From Candidatus Woesearchaeota archaeon (GTDB lineage: Archaea; Nanobdellota; Nanobdellia; Woesearchaeales; SM23-78): DNA of 36,915 bases. Below are positions 23,389 through 31,149 of the stretch, in pieces (position 1 is the first letter of the stretch; each line of letters begins with the position of its first letter). Below the pieces are notes generated by a model, which did not search any database, was not told the DNA's origin, and saw only the letters and a list, made by a program, of their open reading frames with translations. A program made the position numbers and the translations under genes. The stretch spans positions 1 through 36,915 of the forward strand of contig JAFGRK010000028.1 in the NCBI GenBank assembly GCA_016935175.1. Reading direction: 5' to 3'.

Positions 23389-26358
23389 GTGGCAGAAGAA
23401 AAGAAAAATAAGCTTAACCAGGAACAATTCTCAATGATAGCGATTGTGGCTATTGTAGCAATAGTGGCAATAGTGGTGCTGATAGTGAGCATACAGGGCG
23501 GAACAGGAGCCCTGGGTAGTGTTGAGACAGGAGCTGCTACTAATAGACTAGGTCTAGCAGTTTCCACTGGCGGTGTTTGCACTGATAATGATGCTTCCTT
23601 AGGCAATTTCACTTTCTATAATAAAGGCACAGTCACCTTTGTGAAGGGCAAGACTTATACCTATACTGACACCTGCGAGGGAAACAGCGTGAAAGAGTAC
23701 ATTTGCCTAGACGGGCAAAGCTATGGCTCAGTATTATATAGTTGCCCTGCAGGATGCTCCAATGGGGCTTGCAACTGCTTTGATACTGATGTTGCAAATG
23801 ACCCTTACAAAAAAGGCTTTGTTACTGAAAAGACAGGATTCTACGAGGATTCTTGCTCTAGCGCAAACTTATTCACAGTGAATGCTGTTGATTGCTCTAA
23901 TAACGCCAAAGTAACCAAGGCAATTGAGTGCCCAGGCACAGACTCATGCAAGAACGGGATTTGCGTGCCTGCTATGTGCGGCAACGGAATCATTGAGAGA
24001 GGCGAGGATTGCGAAGGAACAAACATCAATGGAAAGACCTGCGCTAATGTGCCAGGCTTCATAAGCGGGCCTCTAAGATGCAATGCTGCGACCTGCAAGT
24101 TCGACACAAGCAACTGCTGCGCTGACACTGACGGAGGGTACGATATTTATGAGAAAGGAATCACAACGCCACTAGCTTCTAGCCCTGATGTTAAAAAGGT
24201 TGACTACTGTGTCAATTACAACTTAGGCACTTTCCCTTCACTAGTGGAATATGATTGCAAAAGCCCAGGAAGCTTCTCTGTCGACTGCACGAACGGCTGC
24301 TTCAACGGAAGGTGTTTGATACAACCATACGCAGCAACATGCACAGACTCAGACGGTGCTGATTTATCAGTAAGAGGAACCACCAGGTCAGTCTTGACAC
24401 TGACAGGAGAAGTTTCCCAGAGGCAGGACTCATGCAACGGTCCAAACGCTGTTAATGAATACACCTGCAGAACCAATGGGTTCCTGAAGAGTGAATCAAT
24501 AGACTGCCCATACGGATGCAAGGATGGAGCTTGCTTGCCCCAACCATGTGTTGATTCAGATGGAGGAAAGCTATATTCAATAAAGGGTATTGTTACTAAT
24601 GAGATGGGGATAACTAGAACTGATTCGTGCGGAGTGGCAGGATGGAATCCAACGAACCTTTGCGGAGACATAATGACAGACCCTAACTTTAATACATGCG
24701 CAGCGGGAGCACTTGTAGAAGGCTATTGCGGGGGAAACACAGATACGGATTCAATAAAAGCAGGTGAGCTATTCCACATCGGAAGAGGAGACTGCATATA
24801 TGATTCATATAATAAGGATGGATATGTGAATGTTAGGTGTGGCATGAGCATACAGCGGGCAGGCATAGGAGCCATAGGAGAATTCACGCTTTACTCTGAG
24901 TTTGACAATAAGCCTTATAGGTTCTTCCTGGTTAACCTTGGCATTGCAAATTCACCCATCAAGTCAGAAGTTCCTATAATGATGTACAGGAACATCAAGT
25001 GCCCCTCAGGGGCATGCACTAATGGCGCTTGCGTTCCTGCTTCAACCTGTGGTAATGGAGTTATTGATGCCGATAGAATTAGCCTTAACGAGGAATGCGA
25101 TGGTGATGATTTCGGTGGCAAAACCTGCCAGTCCTTTGGTTATGCAGGAGGAAGTCTTACATGCGTGGCTGGCTGCCAGATAAGCACAGCCAATTGCACA
25201 CCTACAACCACGTGCGGAGACCACATAATACAGCAGCCTAATACCGCTGGAATAAATGAGATATGCGACTGGACTGAGTTCGGTGACAGGCAGTGCGAAG
25301 ACTTTGGCCAATTCGCCTCAGGGAAAGGCTCATTGATGTGCGTTAACAACTGCCAGAAGATAGATACTGGCATGTGCATACCAAGGGCTTACTGCGGAGA
25401 CAGCCTGATACATTCCCCCAACACAGACGGCATTAATGAGATCTGTGACATGGGCAACTTCGGAGGAAAGACCTGCGCTGACTATGGCTTTGCAGAAGGG
25501 ATGGGCTCATTGCTATGTGTCAATACGTGCCAAACAATAGACACAAGCATGTGCATACCTATACAAACACCGGTATGCGGAGATGGAATAGTAAATCAAG
25601 TATTCGAAGAATGCGACTGGACAAACCTGAACGGCATGACCTGTGAATCTTTTGGCTATGATTACGGCAGCTTAACATGCACAGGAGAATGCCAGTTTGA
25701 TATGAGCGGCTGCTACAATGTTCCAAAAGTATGCGGAGACGGAATAGTACAAGCACCAAACGACGCAGGATTTGACGAAGAATGCGACGGCGCAAACCTA
25801 GGAGAAGTAACATGCGAATATTTCGGATATGATGGAGGATACCTGGCTTGCACAGGCATGTGCACATTAGATAGAAGCGGGTGCTGGATATCGCCTGATA
25901 AGTGCGGAGACGGACTTGTGGAGATTGGTGAACAGTGCGAAGCAGGATTAAGCAACATTAATAACTGCAGTATGTTCAGCAACTCTCTTTTAAGCATGAA
26001 TGCCAGATGCGATTCTACCACCTGCAAATACGATACGTCACGTTGCATTGGGAGCACAGGGGGATTTTGCGGTGACGGAGTTGTAGAAGTCAGGGAGCAA
26101 TGCGATGATGCAAAAGGAACAGAAGGCAGGACCTGCCAAATGTTTGGGTTCACAGGGGGAATGCTAAGCTGCAACAATTGCATGTATGACACAAGCGCAT
26201 GCGCAATCTGTGGGGATGGGCTTTTGCAGGCAGGAGAGCTGTGTGATGGCACCGACTTAAATGGCGAAACATGTAGGACGCTAGGGTTCCAAAGAGGCGG
26301 AACTTTGAGTTGCTCTTCAGAGTGCTTCTTTGACACGAGCGCATGCAAGGCTAAGTAA
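23389..26358 (+). CDS. Membrane-anchored modular Cys-rich surface protein, paralogue 3
   Basis: 989 aa from the GTG at 23389 (GTG at 23383 as alternative). The anchor is an unusual Ile/Val/Ala repeat (SMIAIVAIVAIVAIVVLIVS). Five A modules lead, the fifth with the same large insert as paralogue 1 (GWNPTNLCGD..CGGNTDTD..YDSYNKDGYV). Nine B modules are present, one between A modules and eight in a row at the C-terminus. Two have an extended loop (QQPNTAGINEICDW, HSPNTDGINEICDM). It ends in Lys rather than Cys-Tyr. The order A-modules first and B-modules last suggests growth by addition of B units. Adhesin or stalk-like function is inferred. Confidence 0.85.
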   Translation: MAEEKKNKLNQEQFSMIAIVAIVAIVAIVVLIVSIQGGTGALGSVETGAATNRLGLAVSTGGVCTDNDASLGNFTFYNKGTVTFVKGKTYTYTDTCEGNSVKEYICLDGQSYGSVLYSCPAGCSNGACNCFDTDVANDPYKKGFVTEKTGFYEDSCSSANLFTVNAVDCSNNAKVTKAIECPGTDSCKNGICVPAMCGNGIIERGEDCEGTNINGKTCANVPGFISGPLRCNAATCKFDTSNCCADTDGGYDIYEKGITTPLASSPDVKKVDYCVNYNLGTFPSLVEYDCKSPGSFSVDCTNGCFNGRCLIQPYAATCTDSDGADLSVRGTTRSVLTLTGEVSQRQDSCNGPNAVNEYTCRTNGFLKSESIDCPYGCKDGACLPQPCVDSDGGKLYSIKGIVTNEMGITRTDSCGVAGWNPTNLCGDIMTDPNFNTCAAGALVEGYCGGNTDTDSIKAGELFHIGRGDCIYDSYNKDGYVNVRCGMSIQRAGIGAIGEFTLYSEFDNKPYRFFLVNLGIANSPIKSEVPIMMYRNIKCPSGACTNGACVPASTCGNGVIDADRISLNEECDGDDFGGKTCQSFGYAGGSLTCVAGCQISTANCTPTTTCGDHIIQQPNTAGINEICDWTEFGDRQCEDFGQFASGKGSLMCVNNCQKIDTGMCIPRAYCGDSLIHSPNTDGINEICDMGNFGGKTCADYGFAEGMGSLLCVNTCQTIDTSMCIPIQTPVCGDGIVNQVFEECDWTNLNGMTCESFGYDYGSLTCTGECQFDMSGCYNVPKVCGDGIVQAPNDAGFDEECDGANLGEVTCEYFGYDGGYLACTGMCTLDRSGCWISPDKCGDGLVEIGEQCEAGLSNINNCSMFSNSLLSMNARCDSTTCKYDTSRCIGSTGGFCGDGVVEVREQCDDAKGTEGRTCQMFGFTGGMLSCNNCMYDTSACAICGDGLLQAGELCDGTDLNGETCRTLGFQRGGTLSCSSECFFDTSACKAK

Positions 26359-26374
26359 GCTTCCTCAAAATAAA

Positions 26375-26411
26375 TTTTTTTATTTTATTTTTTCTTGATT
26401 TTTTCTATTTC
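26375..26411 (+). terminator. T-rich transcription end after paralogue 3
   Basis: Several T runs (AATTTTTTTATTTTATTTTT, then CTTGATTTTTTC) follow the stop, suitable for archaeal termination. Confidence 0.45.
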
Positions 26412-26510
26412 TAATCAATTATATTGAGCCTTTGCGCAAAACCTTTTTATACTAGCAATCCAAAGATAGAGTTAAAAAGAGGGAGCTAGTAGTTTAGCTT
26501 GTAATTCAGC

Positions 26511-27551
26511 ATGGTACTTGAGCACTTATTCCCTGAGGATTGGCTTGAGAAGAAGGTAGGCTATGCCTTTCTTATCGCTGTAATCTACTCTACCCTTGGC
26601 ATTGTGGCTGCAAGGCTGCTTTTCGGTGCCAACTCAGGCATTGTGTCTGTAATCTTCACTTCATTGTTCATCCTTCCTTATCTTCAAAAGATGTTCAGTA
26701 AGGAGGAAAGGGAGGAGGAGCGCGAGAAAAGGGCTAAGTTCACCAGGCTTGACTCTCTCAAGCATTTCTTCCAGTGCAACCAAGCCATTAGGATTTATGC
26801 CAGCATCTTCCTGGGCATCTACCTTACTTACATGTTCTGCTCATTCATACTGCCACAGCTTGGCATGAACACCTTTGACGTCTTCAAGGAACAATTGTTT
26901 GTTGACCCTGCGCTCAGGGGAAGGGCTTTTGACAATGCCACTTTCTTCAGCATCCTTGGAAATAACTGGTGGGTTCTCCTGGCATGCTTCCTAATAGCCA
27001 TCATTGTCGGTGACGGAGCTATCTTTTTCATAACATGGAACGCCAGCTCATGGGGCGCCTTGTTTGGCTACAGGGCCTTGACTGCAGGGCTTTATGCGCA
27101 TGTGAACCCTTGGTGGTATCTTTTCCTGGTGGTAATCATCACTCTTCCGCACGTAATCCTTGAAGGAGGGGCTTACATCCTCTCTGCCATCTCTGGAAGC
27201 ATTATTTCTGACGAGATTGTCAGGGAAAAGGATGATATAAGGAAGTTCTTGTCATTCCTAGTGATCGGCGCATTGCTGCTTTTCGTTCTGAGGTTCTTCT
27301 TCTTGTTCGCCTTCAGCGAGCAGGCAAAGGCTTTCCTGAGCATACTGTCAATAATACTAATAACAGGGATGATTTACATGCTTGGCTGGCTTTTCAGGCA
27401 GAAAAAGCTCAAGAAGGTCTTCATGAACAACTATGACCTTTTCATACTGGCCATAATCATCTTCATAATAGGAGCTATAGTTGAGACTTTTGTGCTCGAC
27501 AATTCATCAGCCTTGAACCAGATTTACAGCTTTAGCATGCTTTTTAGCTAA
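26511..27551 (+). CDS. SpoIIM (stage II sporulation protein M)-like membrane protein
   Basis: 346 aa with about seven to eight hydrophobic helices. Two are at the N-terminus, followed by a charged stretch (KEEREEEREKRAKF), then the conserved SpoIIM core with FFITWNASSWGALFGYRALT and LPHVILEGGAYILSAISGS, and two helices at the end. SpoIIM/DUF95 proteins are widespread in archaea that do not sporulate. Their role is not established, though membrane remodelling or channel-like roles are proposed. TATA-like CTTTTTATACTAG lies about 65 bases before the ATG. The gene lies inside the surface-protein island. Confidence 0.8.
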   Translation: MVLEHLFPEDWLEKKVGYAFLIAVIYSTLGIVAARLLFGANSGIVSVIFTSLFILPYLQKMFSKEEREEEREKRAKFTRLDSLKHFFQCNQAIRIYASIFLGIYLTYMFCSFILPQLGMNTFDVFKEQLFVDPALRGRAFDNATFFSILGNNWWVLLACFLIAIIVGDGAIFFITWNASSWGALFGYRALTAGLYAHVNPWWYLFLVVIITLPHVILEGGAYILSAISGSIISDEIVREKDDIRKFLSFLVIGALLLFVLRFFFLFAFSEQAKAFLSILSIILITGMIYMLGWLFRQKKLKKVFMNNYDLFILAIIIFIIGAIVETFVLDNSSALNQIYSFSMLFS

Positions 27552-27633
27552 AAATTTATAAAGGAAAAGAGCAAATAAGGGATTATTTCCCTGTTCAGCA
27601 ACAAGAAATGTGATTAATTAGGAGGAGTAAAAA

Positions 27634-28098
27634 ATGGTTGATGAAAAAAGCAAGAACTATAATAAAGAAAATTTCTCAATGATAGCTATTGTAGCAATAG
27701 TGGCTATAGTAGCAGTAGTGGTATTAATAATTAGTGCAAAGCAAGGAATTGGAACTATAAGCTATGGTTATGATAATATCGAATTAGGTCAAGCTGTTAA
27801 TACAGCAGGTAGTGCGACAACCACAGGCGGGATCACTTACACTTCATGCACAGACTCAGATGGAGGTAAGATTTATCGTTTGAAAGGGACAGTTACGTAT
27901 ACTTGGGTTAACGGAAGTTACTCTGGGGATTATAATGTCACTGACCGCTGTTCTTATACGGGAGGTGTACTTAATGAATATTATTGCTTAGGAACAACAC
28001 CCTTATCATTGATTTATACTTGCCCATATGGTTGTTATGATGGAGCTTGCATGCCGAACACTAGGACAACGACTGATCCGCGAACAAAATTAAAATAA
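27634..28098 (+). CDS. Short membrane-anchored protein with one A module
   Basis: 154 aa. The N-terminus (NKENFSMIAIVAIVAIVAVV) is nearly the same as that of paralogue 3, also at DNA level. A flexible Gly/Thr segment leads to a single A module (CTDSDGGKIYRLKGTV, DRC, LNEYYCLG, YTCPYGCYDGAC). TAGGAGGAG gives a strong ribosome site six to seven bases before the ATG. Codons are richer in A/T than in the neighbours. It could be a minimal subunit that associates with the long paralogues. Confidence 0.75.
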   Translation: MVDEKSKNYNKENFSMIAIVAIVAIVAVVVLIISAKQGIGTISYGYDNIELGQAVNTAGSATTTGGITYTSCTDSDGGKIYRLKGTVTYTWVNGSYSGDYNVTDRCSYTGGVLNEYYCLGTTPLSLIYTCPYGCYDGACMPNTRTTTDPRTKLK

Positions 28099-28167
28099 AA
28101 ACATTAGCAAACCTTATAAGTGTTGCTTATTAATCAATCAAAACCCTGATAAATGGAGGAATCCAAG

Positions 28168-28572
28168 ATGGCCAAGGAGCATTATAAGAATGTGGAAAAC
28201 AAGTATTTTCTCTATATTGCTGCAATCGTGCTAGTGGTAGAAGCAGTAGCGTTTTTGGCGCTCATGGCTAATAACGGGCCATTATTAGGGCAGGCCTTAA
28301 GTTCAGGAAATCTGCGTGGAGGAGCAGCCTCAACCCAGGCTCAGTACGCATACCAGTCTATGCAGGCTGGCTGTGTTGACAGTGACAACGGCGCTTATTA
28401 CAGGACTGCCGGCTATGTCACTTATAATAATGGAAAGTTCTATGACAACTGCGTAGGCTCAAGCCTTAATGAAAAGTACTGCGACTATAATAATAATGGG
28501 GAATTAGTCTTGAAAACCGTTAATTACAGGTGCAAATGGGGCTGCCAAGACGGGGCTTGCGTGCTGATCTGA
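28168..28572 (+). CDS. Short membrane-anchored protein with one divergent A module
   Basis: 134 aa from the ATG at 28168. GGAGGA lies seven bases before it and itself overlaps the upstream in-frame ATG at 28153, which is therefore unlikely to be the start. The hydrophobic helix at about 14-36 (YIAAIVLVVEAVAFLALMAN) is followed by Gln/Ala-rich sequence and one module (CVDSDNGAYYRTAGYV, DNCVG, LNEKYCDY, WGCQDGACVLI). It lies 69 bases after the previous short-module gene, with a TTATAAG sequence between. Confidence 0.7.
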   Translation: MAKEHYKNVENKYFLYIAAIVLVVEAVAFLALMANNGPLLGQALSSGNLRGGAASTQAQYAYQSMQAGCVDSDNGAYYRTAGYVTYNNGKFYDNCVGSSLNEKYCDYNNNGELVLKTVNYRCKWGCQDGACVLI

Positions 28573-28604
28573 GATTAACCAGCCTTATCCCCTTATTTTT
28601 TTCT

Positions 28605-29054
28605 TTATGCTACTATCAAGGCTAGGTCTAAGGCTGTAAAGAAGAGTAAGAGCAAAAAATCAAATATTCCTGTAGTCCTAAGCGCTCCCCTGATCCTTTT
28701 CTTGGAGGGCCACATCCAAGCCACTCCCATGGGCGTAAGGCTGTCAATCAATAAATGCGATAAGTAGCCTAGCAGAAAAGCCATTGTGTAATAGGCATTG
28801 CCAGTTATTATGAAGAAGAGCATGGTGCAGGCTGCCATCACTGGAAGGCTGTGGATTGCTCCCCTGTGCTTGAAGAAAAGGCTTACCAGCTTCATCCTCT
28901 TCCCAATGAATGAGGTGGCGCTGTCAATGTCAGGGAAAAGGCTTCCTAGGATTATGGCGCCAATAAATAATGATTGGCTCACAGGCAAGGCTGTGCTCTT
29001 TACAATAATTAATCCTAAGAGCAATCCAAGGCTTATGTGGGTTATGAACATCAT
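28605..29054 (-). CDS. YdjM-like membrane-bound metal-dependent hydrolase family protein
   Basis: 149 aa with four hydrophobic helices. Family residues are visible: H6, LFPDIDS at 39-45, FKHRGAIHS at 61-69, and LSHLLIDSLTPMGV at 98-111. These are the His/Asp residues of the YdjM/DUF457 family. Despite the name, the substrate is unknown. It lies 19 bases after the CARDB-like gene on the same strand and is probably co-transcribed. Confidence 0.85.
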   Translation of the reverse strand: MMFITHISLGLLLGLIIVKSTALPVSQSLFIGAIILGSLFPDIDSATSFIGKRMKLVSLFFKHRGAIHSLPVMAACTMLFFIITGNAYYTMAFLLGYLSHLLIDSLTPMGVAWMWPSKKRIRGALRTTGIFDFLLLLFFTALDLALIVA

Positions 29055-29073
29055 AGAAGCATCATCAGAAACA

Positions 29074-29616
29074 TCAATAGCTGCTTATTACTATGGTCTT
29101 GCTTCTCACATCATTGGAAGGGTTATTGTCCCCTAGCTTAAAGGTGTAGTCAGAGGTGGCTATTATCCTAACAGGCCCTTCTGCTGTGACCATGGCTATG
29201 TTGAACATCACACTAGCCTTCTCTCCGGGATTAAGTGATTGTGTGACTGCGTTATAAATCTTAGTAGGCTTGGCTCCCTCAACATTAGGCATTATCTTTG
29301 CCTCTATATAGAAAGGGGTGCTTATCTTCTCAAAGCCCTCGTTTGCCACGGTTATCTTAACTGAGAAAGGCTCTCCTACCAATGGGCTCTGAGGATCAAC
29401 CTCAATATCAGCCACGCCCACATCAATGAATGGCTCTTTTGGAATAGAAGTGTCTTCATCTGCCACTGCAAATCCAGTGATGCCTTCCCCAAGGCTAAAT
29501 CCTGAGCCTGTTGTTTCAAGGTTCAGGAGCACTTGGCCTGTCAAGGCCACAATAGCTACAATTGCAAGCACAACTACAATCTCAAAAACAGCGCTCTCCT
29601 CTTTCTTTTGTGCCAT
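29074..29616 (-). CDS. Membrane-anchored CARDB-like protein
   Basis: 180 aa. A hydrophobic helix at about 11-31 (FEIVVVLAIVAIVALTGQVL) is followed by GITGFAVADE and an Ig-like domain at about 62-178 (DVGVADIEVDPQSPLVGEPF, VKITVANEGFEK, LNPGEKASVMFNI, DNNPSNDVRSKTI) matching CARDB-type cell adhesion repeats. A TATA box (TATATATAC on the minus strand, 29642-29650) about 30 bases upstream indicates a leaderless mRNA. One domain on one anchor suggests a structural envelope component. Confidence 0.75.
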   Translation of the reverse strand: MAQKKEESAVFEIVVVLAIVAIVALTGQVLLNLETTGSGFSLGEGITGFAVADEDTSIPKEPFIDVGVADIEVDPQSPLVGEPFSVKITVANEGFEKISTPFYIEAKIMPNVEGAKPTKIYNAVTQSLNPGEKASVMFNIAMVTAEGPVRIIATSDYTFKLGDNNPSNDVRSKTIVISSY

Positions 29617-29690
29617 CTTAGGCTAGAGAATAGAGGAAATGGTATATATAGTTTTCGAGTTTTCACAAAAGAATTGCCATAGCCAATTGC

Positions 29691-30845
29691 TCAGCCAATG
29701 TCCATAAGCTCTTCATCAAGGTCCATGTTCTCCAGGTCATCATCTGAGCCACCCTTGCTAGTAGCTGGAGCTAGCTTTGGATAGCCTTTTTTAGGAAGCT
29801 CTTGCGGGGTTGGGTCAGGCTCTGTCTCCTTGACTGCCTTGGCAGCCTCTTCCTTGAGCTTTTTTATCTCATCATCAGGGTCAGGGTTTCTCTCGACATT
29901 GCTTGCCACTAATTCTATCCTGTCAAAGTTCTGGTTCTTGTTAGCCCTGCCGCTAATCTTGATTATGCTTCCTAGCAAGTCTGTCTTGATGGGCTCGAAC
30001 TTGGAAGGGTCTTCCTTGAAAGCCAGTATCCTAGGCTTGTCCATGTCCAATAATTGTTCTACCTGCTGCCTCCAGAACACCACCCTCATGTTATCGCTGC
30101 CATCATCAAGGTAAAGGTTAAGCACATAATTATAGTCAGGAGTAACCCTGCCATGAGTCTGGCATACAAAGCCTTCTTCTTCCCTTAGCCTGGCTCTTTT
30201 GCCGCACTGGGGGCATACTTCAAAGAAATTAAGGTCAAAAACCTGCACCACAGTGGCTAGTATCTCAACATTAGAGTCATCCTCTCTTATGTCAGCAATG
30301 CTCTTCCTTACTCCCTGGCTAGGAGCTGCCCTTTCCTTAACAGCCACCTCTACTCCTGGAGGATTGATTATTAGCTTTGAAGCTTCGCTCAGGTGAAGCT
30401 CTTTCCTGTTGTTATTGTCACGGACATAAGCTCCCCTTATCTTAACAACATCCCCTTCATTAAGCTGGCTGAACAGGTCTGTCTGCTTATGCCAAAGCAC
30501 CACTCGAACAACACCAGTCTCATCGCCGATTAGCATGTTAGCTACTTTTCCAGAGCTTTTCTCTGTCTTGAATTCCCTTAGCTCATACTTCTGCACTACT
30601 TTGCCAACGACATCCACATTGCGCATGCCAGTAAGGATGTTCTTTATCTGCAGCTTCTCGCCTGCAGCCATCTCAAAAAGCTTCACTCCAAGCTCATTAG
30701 CCACTATGTGCGCTGCCCCTTCCTCAGAGATAAGCCCTGGCAGCTGCTTCAGCTTGGCTTTTATCTTCTGGTTAATCTCGTCCTCGCTCATGCCTGTCTT
30801 TTGCTGGATTCTCTCCTTGATCTGCGGCAAAGGAATGCTCATCAT
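29691..30845 (-). CDS. rpa: Replication protein A-like single-strand DNA-binding protein
   Basis: 384 aa. A helical N-terminus (PLPQIKERIQQKTGMSEDEI) is followed by OB fold 1 at about 66-160 (DVVGKVVQKYELREF, MLIGDETGVVRVVLWHKQ, VVKIRGAYV) and OB fold 2 at about 185-320, which carries a zinc site C211, C214, C228, H231 (CPQCGKRAR..CQTHG). The tail is acidic (GGSDDDLENMDLDEELMD), a usual protein-docking end in such proteins. It should coat ssDNA in replication and repair and cooperate with RadA. ATG at 30845 or 30842, with an AGGAGGG site upstream. Its promoter contains three direct repeats. Confidence 0.9.
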   Translation of the reverse strand: MMSIPLPQIKERIQQKTGMSEDEINQKIKAKLKQLPGLISEEGAAHIVANELGVKLFEMAAGEKLQIKNILTGMRNVDVVGKVVQKYELREFKTEKSSGKVANMLIGDETGVVRVVLWHKQTDLFSQLNEGDVVKIRGAYVRDNNNRKELHLSEASKLIINPPGVEVAVKERAAPSQGVRKSIADIREDDSNVEILATVVQVFDLNFFEVCPQCGKRARLREEEGFVCQTHGRVTPDYNYVLNLYLDDGSDNMRVVFWRQQVEQLLDMDKPRILAFKEDPSKFEPIKTDLLGSIIKISGRANKNQNFDRIELVASNVERNPDPDDEIKKLKEEAAKAVKETEPDPTPQELPKKGYPKLAPATSKGGSDDDLENMDLDEELMDIG

Positions 30846-30866
30846 GGATATACACCCTCCTAATAA

Positions 30867-30911
30867 TATAATGCTATAAATATAATGCTATAAAAAATAT
30901 GATGCTATAAA
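30867..30911 (-). promoter_or_regulatory. Triple direct repeat in the rpa promoter
   Basis: Plus-strand TATAATGCTATAAA at 30867-30880 and 30881-30894, and TATGATGCTATAAA at 30898-30911. Read toward rpa, each copy is TTTATAGCATTATA, containing a TATA-like core. They lie 22-66 bases before the ATG. They may be stacked promoters, a binding site for a repressor, or slippage products. Confidence 0.6.
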
Positions 30912-31000
30912 ATACCCCTCAACATTCAACAATCAGGACACCTCAATTGTTTTAAATAGTTTTCCATATGAACCCGGAAAAATTATGGTTTTGTCGTATT

Positions 31001-31132
31001 GTTGAAAAGTCCTGTGCCAGTTCGCTGCGCCTTTTTCTAGCAGTTCGATTTATCTAAGGAAAAAGTAACTGGCTTGTCTTACGAGGTTAAAATGCTTGCT
31101 CACCAGAGCAGGCACAGAACGAACTTTTCAAC
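31001..31132. ncRNA. Candidate structured RNA (about 132 nt)
   Basis: It is closed by GTTGAAAAGT (31001-31010) with ACTTTTCAAC (31123-31132), then CTGTGCC (31012-31018) with GGCACAG (31111-31117). Inside are CCAGTT/AACTGG (31017-31022 and 31068-31073; its first two bases compete with the previous stem), CTTTTTC/GAAAAAG (31031-31037 and 31059-31065) and a TGCTC-ACCA-GAGCA hairpin (31097-31110). This many consistent stems suggest a folded RNA. A TATA-like TTTTAAATAG (about 30950-30960) would suit plus-strand transcription. The remaining part of the 304-base gap between rpa and the M23 gene shows no gene. A MITE-like element closed by inverted repeats is the alternative. Confidence 0.55.
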
Positions 31133-31149
31133 GCAAAAAATTATCTTCT

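Noticed and set aside
20470-26348. Many minus-strand frames rich in Pro, Ser and His in the surface-protein island
   Set aside because: They are antisense to the Cys-rich modules, whose repetitive codons keep the opposite strand open.
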